Source of the DNA: Candidatus Methylacidiphilales bacterium
GTDB lineage: Bacteria; Pseudomonadota; Gammaproteobacteria; JASGCS01
Assembly: GCA_030054035.1 (NCBI GenBank)
Contig: JASGCS010000004.1
Coordinates: 17,076 to 81,075 of the forward strand
Length of the DNA: 64,000 nt
Direction: 5' to 3'
Within the stretch, counting starts at the first letter, position 1; each line of letters begins with the position of its first letter. Under the pieces are notes generated by a model. That model saw only the letters and a list, made by a program, of their open reading frames with translations. It did not search any database and was not told the origin of the DNA. This document shows positions 1 to 8,104 of this stretch, piece by piece. The translations under genes were made by a program, and so were the position numbers.

Positions 1-2628
1 GATATTGGAACTTTAAGTGCTAGAATTTTAGTCTATGGAATTAGCGCCTCAAATGATATTTTTAATAGTTTTACCGCCACAACTACAGGCACAGTCTATT
101 TAGCTAGAGATGGGGTTTCAACTTTGCTTTGTGCTTCAGCAGGAGCATCTTCCGCTCCATGCTCTGGATCGTCTTCATATAATATTGCCGATGCTACATC
201 GGCAAGCACAGATGTCTCATCATCATGCGGGGCGACAACGACAACTCCAATAACGATTAATATCACAGGCGATATTACTAATCGAACTGGCTGTACCATA
301 ATAGGTAATGGAGTTATATCACTTACTTCAACAGGTAATATTGGAAGTCAAGAGCGCCCAATTATTTTGGATAGAAGTATAACTTCAGTAACAATATCCG
401 CTGGTAGTAATGGTTCAATTTATCTTCAGTGTGGTGATGGTTGTGCCTCCACACTATTAACTAGTTCAGCTTTTGCTTCACTTCTCAGTGGGAACCAATT
501 GTTTATAACCCAAACCACTGGAAATATTCTTTTATCATCTTTAACAGCGGTTTATAAATTAAATTTAATTGCGCTTGGAGTGAATGCCACTATTTCAAGT
601 ACGAGTATTATAAGTGTCCCAGCGCTTACTCTCAGCGCGCCATACGGAGGAGTAGGTTCTTCAACTACTAACTTTATAATCTCTTGTGGGAGTTCATGTA
701 CTAGTTGGACCTCAAGCACGTTATCTATACAAACCTCACAAAATGGTTTTATTTCTCTAAAAAGTTCAAATCAAGGACTAGATCTAGCAACCATAAAAGG
801 TTTTTATAATGGGACGCTAAGTTTATTTAAAGATAGCGGTGATTTTAATATCACTAACTCTCTTAATTATCCTGAGGCCGCAATAAATCTTAGAGTGGAG
901 TATGTTGGCTCATTGAATGGAAAATTAACCATGGCTGATGGTATTTACATTGTTGCTAGATCACTTTCATTGTATTCCAGTTCTGCGATTGGGTTGTATT
1001 CTTACGATATTACTGGTGCTGTAATTTCTACGCAAAATAGTCCGATTAGAATTGAAGTGGGATATTTTCGCACAGATCCATTTAAAGAAGATGGTGCTGT
1101 TAAATTGCAGGTGGCTAGCACTCAAGGGGATGCAAACGCAACCAGTGATATTTTTATTAAAGCGATAAATCAATTTAATATTAATTCTGCAACTCCATTA
1201 GTGATTCATTCGCTCGTAACCCCACCCTCAGTTTCTACCAGTAATGATTTATATATTGATGCAGCATCTTTACTATTTAGCGGAACGCTCACTACTTCAA
1301 AATCACTCTCCATAACAGGATATAGAGTTTTTATCCGATCTGAGGCACCTTTGATAGATAAAGAGTTAGCCATCTCAACAGGTTTTTCAAGTGTCACAAT
1401 TTTTAACTCTATTCATTTTCGTGTTGAAGCACTTGGATCATCCGAATTGATTTCGTTTGGCATTGGAACTCTTACCAGCCAACAAATATTATTAGAAACA
1501 AGTTTTGGAAGTGCATCCCCGTCATCAATAATTATATCAAGATATGGTCCATATGTAAACGGTGTTGCTCCGACACTAACAACTTTTAGCAATGTGGTCG
1601 TGCCACATTGTATTGCCAATGTGCTCATCGCAATTTGCTCTCCTAATGGTACGGTTGGAACTGCGACTAACCCAATTGTTTTATTTTCTAGTGGCTCATC
1701 TACAGAGTCTATTGGTTTACGAGAATTGACAACCAGATTTGTCAGTAAAAATGCTATTTATCTCTCTAGCTATAGCACAAATAATTTTAATTATTTATTT
1801 AGTAATTCTAATGCTACAAACGGAGTTTTGGATTCGGTTAGACTTGGCTCACTACTCGCGGGGGCTTATTTTACCAATGGAAACAGTAAAGATAACTGCT
1901 GTATTTTAGACTTTACCTATTTGATCGCAACACCAGTAAGTGGGAATTATGTCCCAACCTGGGGGTATATTGCTTTTCTTGATACGGGAATTAATCAAAC
2001 TACAATGGGTACGAACTATCTCAAATTACAAATAAGGGCGACATATTCTGAAACTTCTACTTCTACTCTAAGCGGGCAAACAGTTGTTGCAATGGGTGAT
2101 AATCGTTTTGCGCAGGTAAGTGTTGTGAGTAAATCAGGTGCTGTGATTATAGCTAATAATCTAGCAATTGAGGCGAGTGGCTCAATTGGTGGATATGTTG
2201 AACAGCCCGGACTAATTAATTCTACATACTATCTAATTAAAAGCCCGGAAAGCCAATTAAAATTTGCTAGTGTATCGACACTAAACTTGCGTTCAACCTA
2301 TGGATTTATATATGCTAAAAACAACTCTAATGTAAATCCAGATACAATAGTTGCAAGTGCAGGATATTTAAAAAATTACTATCGCGATAATCAACCAATC
2401 ATACCCACTGGCATAGTTGAGATTTTTACCAATGATAATACACTATCATTGTATCAACCTTTAAAATTCACCTACCCAGCATCTCCAAAAAAGAAATATC
2501 CATTTGAAAAAAATGGTACCCTTGCAGAGCTTTTTTATTTGATTTTTGACAATATATTAGGTGTTGACTGTAAGAAAAATAATGTATTTTCTCGATTATT
2601 TAAACCATTGTGTTATTCACCAATTTAG
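1..2628 (+). CDS. Large Ser/Thr/Asn-rich surface or secreted protein, 5' partial
   Basis: The frame is open from the first base, so the N-terminus lies upstream; about 875 residues are visible. The protein is rich in S, T, N, G and I, poor in charged residues, and built of short alternating hydrophobic stretches with recurring phrases such as TGNIGS, GNILLSS and GSIGG. This pattern is usual in beta-helical adhesins of the filamentous haemagglutinin type, but I see no exact repeat unit. Several close Cys pairs occur (CGDGC, CGSSC, DNCC). The last 50 residues change to a charged, helical-looking tail (YPFEKNGTLAELFYLIFDN). No C-terminal autotransporter barrel is visible, so secretion would need a partner outside the window. 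The stop overlaps the stop of the convergent ppc gene by four bases. A surface role is inferred from composition only. Confidence 0.6.
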   Translation, partial: DIGTLSARILVYGISASNDIFNSFTATTTGTVYLARDGVSTLLCASAGASSAPCSGSSSYNIADATSASTDVSSSCGATTTTPITINITGDITNRTGCTIIGNGVISLTSTGNIGSQERPIILDRSITSVTISAGSNGSIYLQCGDGCASTLLTSSAFASLLSGNQLFITQTTGNILLSSLTAVYKLNLIALGVNATISSTSIISVPALTLSAPYGGVGSSTTNFIISCGSSCTSWTSSTLSIQTSQNGFISLKSSNQGLDLATIKGFYNGTLSLFKDSGDFNITNSLNYPEAAINLRVEYVGSLNGKLTMADGIYIVARSLSLYSSSAIGLYSYDITGAVISTQNSPIRIEVGYFRTDPFKEDGAVKLQVASTQGDANATSDIFIKAINQFNINSATPLVIHSLVTPPSVSTSNDLYIDAASLLFSGTLTTSKSLSITGYRVFIRSEAPLIDKELAISTGFSSVTIFNSIHFRVEALGSSELISFGIGTLTSQQILLETSFGSASPSSIIISRYGPYVNGVAPTLTTFSNVVVPHCIANVLIAICSPNGTVGTATNPIVLFSSGSSTESIGLRELTTRFVSKNAIYLSSYSTNNFNYLFSNSNATNGVLDSVRLGSLLAGAYFTNGNSKDNCCILDFTYLIATPVSGNYVPTWGYIAFLDTGINQTTMGTNYLKLQIRATYSETSTSTLSGQTVVAMGDNRFAQVSVVSKSGAVIIANNLAIEASGSIGGYVEQPGLINSTYYLIKSPESQLKFASVSTLNLRSTYGFIYAKNNSNVNPDTIVASAGYLKNYYRDNQPIIPTGIVEIFTNDNTLSLYQPLKFTYPASPKKKYPFEKNGTLAELFYLIFDNILGVDCKKNNVFSRLFKPLCYSPI

Positions 2629-5255
2629 CCAGTGTTGCGCAAGGCTAATGCCACACCATGAATACTAACGAGCAGCATGGTAGTTAAGGTTTGATCATCA
2701 GGTTTTGATTGTAGGCGCTTCATAGTTTCTAATTGAAGATAGTTTATCGCATCAATAAATGGAAGTCGGTAATTAATGGTATGTTGCAGAGCTTGATTGT
2801 CCTGCAATTTATTTTTTGATCCGGTTATCATAATAATCATCTTGTTGGTTTGATGCCATTCTGCTTCAATCTGTTGCCAAATCTCATCTGCCGTATTTCT
2901 ATCTTGCATTAATCCAGCGTATAATTTTGCTATTGAAAGATTAGTTTTTGACATAGTCATATTCGCATTAGAAATTATCATTTTAAAAAAATCCCACTGT
3001 TCCCACATTAATCTGAGTGTGGGTAGTCCAAATTGCTTTTTAGCTTCTACCAAACCGCTACCAAGTCCATACCAGCCAGGTAGGGCGACTCGAGACTGTG
3101 CCCAGGCAAAAACCCATGGAATCGCACGAATGTTAGACATGCTTAAGGTTTGTCCTCGTGCTACTGGTCGTGATCCAAGGTTTAATTTGCTTATTACATT
3201 TAAAGGGGTAGTGTTAATTACATAGTTAAAAAATTCTTTATGCTCATGAACGAGTGCTCGATAGGAATTTTCGCTGTGCTGAGCAATGGTATCCGCAATA
3301 GAATAAAAACGATCGGTTTCTGATCTAGCCCGAGCAAAGCGAGGAGGGCAGAATTGAGATTCAACTACCGAGGCTACAACTGTAGCTAGCGTATTAAATG
3401 CTACAGAACTGTGGTTGTATTTTGAAGAAATCACTTCGCCTTGTTCGGTGTAGCGAATACGCCCATCCACGGTATTGCTAGGTTGTGCTTTAATTGCTTG
3501 ATGAGTTGGACCACCCCCTCTACTTGTGCTACCCCCTCTGCCGTGGAAAAATCGTGTGGCTATACCGAACTCACCTTTTATTACTTTATGGATTTTTCTA
3601 GAGGCTTGAAATATGCTATGATTGCTCATAAATATTCCACCATCTTTATTGCTATCTGAATAGCCGAGCATAATTTCTATACTTGGAGGTAGAGCAAAAT
3701 TATTTTCTTTTATTCTTGTTAAGTATTCCTGTAAAATTATGTCTGATTTATTTAGAGAGGCAATTGATTCAAAGAGTGGTACAACCATCCGAATGTGGCT
3801 ATCTACACTTTTAGTTGGGTTAGTAACACAAAGTAATGCCAGAAGTTGATACAGATCAAGCGCTGATTCACAGTTGCTTATAATGTATGATTGAAAAATA
3901 TGATCACCATATTGTTGTTGTAATTTCCCAATCGTTTTAAAAATAGTAATCTCTTTTACTAAGGACTGTTCGCTACCTTCAGGTAGGTCAATTTGCCGAG
4001 GGTTTTTGAGTATAGTAGTTAGAAAAGCAAAACGCTCTGTGATTGAAAGTTTAAGATAGTCACATCCTAGCTTGAGAGCAATTGCCACTAATAATGTTTG
4101 GTGTTCCTTGGCTGACTGCCGGATATCAATAGTAGCTAAGTGTAGGCCGAAAACTTTTGTTGTGTGTAATATCGGCTTAACCCATTGTCTTGCGAGCGTA
4201 GAAAGCCTGTTTTCAATTAGCGATTGATAGATTATTTCTAAATCTTTATAAAGTTCAGTGCCACTGCAATAAATATTATTATTGACTTTATTTACTATAG
4301 TTGCTATGGCGAGGCGATAGGGTTCTTGGGTATGGTGTATTTCAGTGTCTGGACTGTTTTTAATCAAACTTTGCAGTGGATTATTTATTTTTAACTCTTG
4401 ACTACTAATTGGTAATTCATCATACAGATTATGCAACATGGAAAGATATCTCTTTCGCATGAGTGAGTGATTTTGTTCTACGGCAAATTCTAAATCACCA
4501 GCAGTCACATTTGGGTTCCCGTCTCTATCACCACCTTGCCAATGACCAAACTGTAAAAATGGAACATTAATGGTTGTTTTAAATGTTCGTTCGATGTGAG
4601 AATAGAGATTTGGAATTACAGAAAATAAGGTTAACTCGTACCAATGTAATACATTATTTATTTCATTTTTTACAGTTAAAGGATGCACTCTGGTAAATTT
4701 GGTATTCCATAGCATAGTAATGCAGGCTTTTAATAAGCCAATTCTTTCAAAATCATCACTACGCAGAGATTTTGTTGTTCTACCTAGCAAGGTTTCTCGT
4801 AACATCTGTTCGCAGTGCATAATACTCACTCGTTGCACTTCGGTAGGATGGGCTGTGAATACAGGAGAAATAGTAGCACGATCAAAAAAATTACCGATTT
4901 GATTAAGTGAAATCCTCTTGCTAAGATTTTTTGCTACAGTACCAATTACATCATTATTGTCATACTCAAATCGAATCCTCGTTACATCTTCACAGACATT
5001 AGCCAGCAATGAAAAAATATTAAAGGCATGCATCACGGTTTCAAGTTCATCATCCGATAATGTAGACAATTTTTTAATTAAGGTTCGCTGTTTGCGCGCA
5101 TTGAAAACTTGTGTAATGGCAATGCAATCTTTGCGTAATGACTCAATGATTACATAGAGTGCTTTGCCTTCTGATTCTAAAATATGGTTGCCAAGCAACG
5201 TACCTAAAAAAACTATATCATGGTGAAATTGCGCAAAGGCTGATTTAGGTTTCAC
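2625..5255 (-). CDS. ppc: Phosphoenolpyruvate carboxylase
   Basis: Carboxylates PEP with bicarbonate to oxaloacetate, replenishing the TCA cycle. The 876-residue length is normal for the bacterial enzyme. Visible family motifs are TAHPTEVQR with the catalytic His at residue 136, GHWQGGDRDGNP, GYSDSNKDGG, the glycine loop FHGRGGSTSRGGGP and the conserved C-terminal NTG. It begins 11 bp after lpd and is the last gene of the aceE-aceF-lpd-ppc run, so the enzyme that makes acetyl-CoA and the one that makes its acceptor oxaloacetate are probably co-transcribed. Its 3' end overlaps the convergent surface-protein gene by four bases. Confidence 0.97.
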   Translation of the reverse strand: MKPKSAFAQFHHDIVFLGTLLGNHILESEGKALYVIIESLRKDCIAITQVFNARKQRTLIKKLSTLSDDELETVMHAFNIFSLLANVCEDVTRIRFEYDNNDVIGTVAKNLSKRISLNQIGNFFDRATISPVFTAHPTEVQRVSIMHCEQMLRETLLGRTTKSLRSDDFERIGLLKACITMLWNTKFTRVHPLTVKNEINNVLHWYELTLFSVIPNLYSHIERTFKTTINVPFLQFGHWQGGDRDGNPNVTAGDLEFAVEQNHSLMRKRYLSMLHNLYDELPISSQELKINNPLQSLIKNSPDTEIHHTQEPYRLAIATIVNKVNNNIYCSGTELYKDLEIIYQSLIENRLSTLARQWVKPILHTTKVFGLHLATIDIRQSAKEHQTLLVAIALKLGCDYLKLSITERFAFLTTILKNPRQIDLPEGSEQSLVKEITIFKTIGKLQQQYGDHIFQSYIISNCESALDLYQLLALLCVTNPTKSVDSHIRMVVPLFESIASLNKSDIILQEYLTRIKENNFALPPSIEIMLGYSDSNKDGGIFMSNHSIFQASRKIHKVIKGEFGIATRFFHGRGGSTSRGGGPTHQAIKAQPSNTVDGRIRYTEQGEVISSKYNHSSVAFNTLATVVASVVESQFCPPRFARARSETDRFYSIADTIAQHSENSYRALVHEHKEFFNYVINTTPLNVISKLNLGSRPVARGQTLSMSNIRAIPWVFAWAQSRVALPGWYGLGSGLVEAKKQFGLPTLRLMWEQWDFFKMIISNANMTMSKTNLSIAKLYAGLMQDRNTADEIWQQIEAEWHQTNKMIIMITGSKNKLQDNQALQHTINYRLPFIDAINYLQLETMKRLQSKPDDQTLTTMLLVSIHGVALALRNTG

Positions 5256-5266
5256 AAGTTTAGCGG

Positions 5267-6670
5267 TTATTTTTTATTAAGATATAAGTCTGTGATAGTA
5301 CCAGCAACCATCTCTGCGCTATAAGAAGTTGTTTCTGATAATGTTGGGTGAGGATGAATGGTGTGTGTGAGATCATGTATGTCCGCCCCCATCTCTATTG
5401 CTAACATAGCTTCAGCAATAAGTTCACCAGCGTTTTTACCGCAAATCTGCATTCCCATGATCCTCTTAGTATCTGGCTCTACGATTATTTTTGTAATACC
5501 CGATGCTGCACCAACAGCCAACGCTCTACCGCTGGCTTGCCAAGGAAACGACTGGGTAAGGTACGGGAGATTTTTTAGTTTGGCTTCTTTTTCTGTGATA
5601 CCACACCATGCAATTTCAGGATCTGTGTAAGCAACCGAAGGAATGGTCCTAACATCAAAATAGGATTTTTTTCCTGCAATTGTTTCTGCAGCTATCTTTG
5701 CTTCATGGCTGGCTTTATGCGCAAGCATTGGTTGCCCTTTAACATCTCCAATTGAATAAATATGTTTGGCATTAGTCTGCATTTGATCGTTAGATGGAAT
5801 AAATCCTTTTTCATTGCGAAAAACCTGAGCTAGCTCAGGCGATATGTTTGAGTTTGGTGTTCTGCCTACCGCAACAAGTACAGAAGCAAAGCTTTGTTCT
5901 TCAGTTTTGTTAGTTTCATTATGAGTTAGTTTTGCCATCACAGCGTGATCGGTTGGGGCGCAAGAAGTTACCGAAGTGTTAAGCTTTAGTTGAACCTGCT
6001 TATTCATTAGAGAGGTCATTAATGGCTTAGAGATCTCCGCATCTACCTGGGGAAGTAAGGTTGGTAGAAATTCTGCTACAGACACTTTTGTGCCAAGTGA
6101 TGAATAAATACAGGCCATTTCTAATCCGATAATTCCTCCACCAATAATTAACAAAGATTCTGGAATGCGCTTAGGAGATAAAGCGCTGGTTGAATCAAAA
6201 ATAAGCGAATGCGAAGGTAGATGTGGAAGTGTTGCGCTTGATGAACCAGTTGCAATAATACAGTTTTCAAATGTGATGGTACTATTATTGCTAAGCGTAA
6301 GAGTATGTGAATCTTTAAATGTAGCTCGGGCCATGATTGTCTTGACATTGCGTTTTTTTGCCAAAGAAGTTAAACCGGATGTTAGTTGTTTAATTATTGA
6401 ATCTTTCCACTCTATCAATGAATGTATATCAATGCTTGGCTCCGAGAACACCACGCCATGTTTTGAAAGTGTTTTGGTCTCACTTATTATTTCCGCAACA
6501 TGGAGGAGCGCCTTACTAGGTATACAACCGACATTAAGACAGACTCCCCCAAGAACGGGGCTGTCATCAATGAGCGCAACGGTTAAACCCAAATCAGCAC
6601 ATCTGAATGCTGCGGTATATCCTCCTGGACCAGCGCCAATCACCGCAACTTGGAAATGGTTATTTTCCAT
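5267..6670 (-). CDS. lpdA: Dihydrolipoamide dehydrogenase (E3)
   Basis: FAD enzyme that reoxidises dihydrolipoyl groups of 2-oxoacid dehydrogenase complexes with NAD+. It has 467 residues, a typical length. An N-terminal FAD motif (GAGPGGYTAA), the redox-active pair in GGVCLNVGCIPSKALLH (Cys44 and Cys49), a central NAD motif (GGGIIGLEMA) and the C-terminal HIHPHPTLSE-type His-Glu dyad are all present. There is no N-terminal lipoyl domain. The start codon lies inside the end of aceF (11-bp overlap), which suggests translational coupling within the pyruvate dehydrogenase operon. Confidence 0.97.
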   Translation of the reverse strand: MENNHFQVAVIGAGPGGYTAAFRCADLGLTVALIDDSPVLGGVCLNVGCIPSKALLHVAEIISETKTLSKHGVVFSEPSIDIHSLIEWKDSIIKQLTSGLTSLAKKRNVKTIMARATFKDSHTLTLSNNSTITFENCIIATGSSSATLPHLPSHSLIFDSTSALSPKRIPESLLIIGGGIIGLEMACIYSSLGTKVSVAEFLPTLLPQVDAEISKPLMTSLMNKQVQLKLNTSVTSCAPTDHAVMAKLTHNETNKTEEQSFASVLVAVGRTPNSNISPELAQVFRNEKGFIPSNDQMQTNAKHIYSIGDVKGQPMLAHKASHEAKIAAETIAGKKSYFDVRTIPSVAYTDPEIAWCGITEKEAKLKNLPYLTQSFPWQASGRALAVGAASGITKIIVEPDTKRIMGMQICGKNAGELIAEAMLAIEMGADIHDLTHTIHPHPTLSETTSYSAEMVAGTITDLYLNKK

Positions 6671-8096
6671 GTTTTTTTCTTTTGGTAGGTTTCTTTTTAG
6701 ATTTGGTTTTATTTGAAGTTGGATTGATCATAGATTGTATGAATTTTTTTAAAGTTTGATTTTTGTCTTCACCTTCAATGAATAACCAAGGTTGTTCAAT
6801 ACAATTTGCCAAAGCTGATGTAAATTTTGCCGCCAATGCTCCGTCTATAACTCGGTGATCATATGATAGTGATAAGGGGAGGTAGGTTTGGTTGGCCAAA
6901 GTTCCGTTATCTAGAAGAGTTAATGTATTAAAAGATTTTGAGATTCCTAAAATCGCAACTTCAGGAGGGTTGATTATTGGTGTAAAAAATTTACCACCAA
7001 TTCCGCCCAATGAAGAAATCGTAAAAGAGGCGCCCTTAAGATCTTGAGGAGAAAGTTTTCTTGCCCGAGCTTTTGCGCTAATCTCTAGTAATTCAATAGC
7101 AATTTGTTTAATTGATTTTTTATCACAGTCTTTAATTACTGGCACAGTTAATCCCTGCTCAGTATCAACTGCAATTCCTATGTGATAGTAATTCTTAAAA
7201 GTAAGATTGGTTAGGTCGTTACTCAATGATGCATTTAGTCTCGGGAATTGTTTAAGACAGTTAACTGCTGATTTTATTAGTAATGTAAGAAAAGTAACTT
7301 TTATATTTTCTTTTTTGTATTCATTATTAAAGTATTCACGCAAAGAATTGAGGGTGTCAATTCTTGCTTCTTCAAACTGAGTCACATGTGGTATGGTGGT
7401 CCAGGATCTCAGCATGGATTTGGCGGTGAGTTGATTTATTGAAGTAAGCTTCTCAATGTGAATTGGCCCAAACTGAGAAAAATCTATTTCTGGTGCAAGA
7501 GGCAGAGCCTGATTAGTTGAAGGATTGTTAATTGCGATTTTTACATAGTTAGTTAAATCATTATGAAGAATACGATTATTGGCTCCAGTCCCCTTAACTT
7601 GCATTAAGTTAATCCCTAGCTCCCTGGCAAGTTTTCTAACACTTGGTGATGCGTGGGCAAGCACTATTTGTGAAGATGTTAGTTGCTGTAGTAAGTTACT
7701 TTGAGGTGGGGCTACATCAGTTGTAGTAGAGGATTGTCTTGTGGTTGTAACAGAGGGAGTGGGTGTGTTGAGTGAAGGTGGTGTGGGTGGTGTGGGTGTA
7801 GGTGGTGTGGGTGGTGTGGGTGTAGGTGGTGTGGGTGTAGGTGAAGAAGATGCACTAAGTTGAATTTTAACAAAAGGTGTGCCGGTTGATACCTTATCCC
7901 CTTTTTTTATAAGTAAATCAACTAAGATTCCTGCGCAAGGTGAGGGGATTTCCATGGCTGCTTTTTCAGATTCTAGAGTTAGAATGGTCTGATCATTTGC
8001 TAGGGTATCTCCAACTTTTACTAATAGTTCAATTACTTCAACATCTTTAAAATCTCCTAGGTTAGGAATATTAAAAGTTTGAATATCTCCACTCAT
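6660..8096 (-). CDS. aceF: Pyruvate dehydrogenase E2, dihydrolipoamide acetyltransferase
   Basis: Core of the pyruvate dehydrogenase complex; it transfers acetyl groups from lipoyl-lysine to CoA. Domains in order: one lipoyl domain with ESEKAAMEIPSP (lipoylated Lys45), a Pro/Thr linker at about residues 86-115 encoded by a 24-bp tandem repeat, a peripheral-subunit-binding domain (about 148-180, ASPSVRKLARELGI), then the catalytic domain with SYDHRVIDGA near residue 420. Only one lipoyl domain is present, where E. coli has three. The C-terminus has an unusual Lys/Arg-rich tail (KSKKKPTKRKKHGK) after the catalytic domain. It lies 8 bp downstream of aceE. Confidence 0.96.
   Translation of the reverse strand: MSGDIQTFNIPNLGDFKDVEVIELLVKVGDTLANDQTILTLESEKAAMEIPSPCAGILVDLLIKKGDKVSTGTPFVKIQLSASSSPTPTPPTPTPPTPPTPTPPTPPSLNTPTPSVTTTRQSSTTTDVAPPQSNLLQQLTSSQIVLAHASPSVRKLARELGINLMQVKGTGANNRILHNDLTNYVKIAINNPSTNQALPLAPEIDFSQFGPIHIEKLTSINQLTAKSMLRSWTTIPHVTQFEEARIDTLNSLREYFNNEYKKENIKVTFLTLLIKSAVNCLKQFPRLNASLSNDLTNLTFKNYYHIGIAVDTEQGLTVPVIKDCDKKSIKQIAIELLEISAKARARKLSPQDLKGASFTISSLGGIGGKFFTPIINPPEVAILGISKSFNTLTLLDNGTLANQTYLPLSLSYDHRVIDGALAAKFTSALANCIEQPWLFIEGEDKNQTLKKFIQSMINPTSNKTKSKKKPTKRKKHGK
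7777..7839 (+). repeat. In-frame 24-bp tandem repeat in the aceF linker
   Basis: A 24-bp unit (GGTGGTGTGGGTGGTGTG then GGTGTA on the plus strand) is present twice in perfect copies (7777-7800 and 7801-7824), with a partial third copy to 7839. It encodes the Pro/Thr linker of the E2 protein. The length is a multiple of three, so copy-number change would alter linker length without a frameshift. Confidence 0.9.
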
Positions 8097-8104
8097 TATG
8101 TCGT

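Noticed and set aside
6165..6716. 183-residue plus-strand ORF antisense to lpd and aceF
   Set aside because: Its opposite strand encodes well-conserved enzymes; the translation has no recognisable domain.
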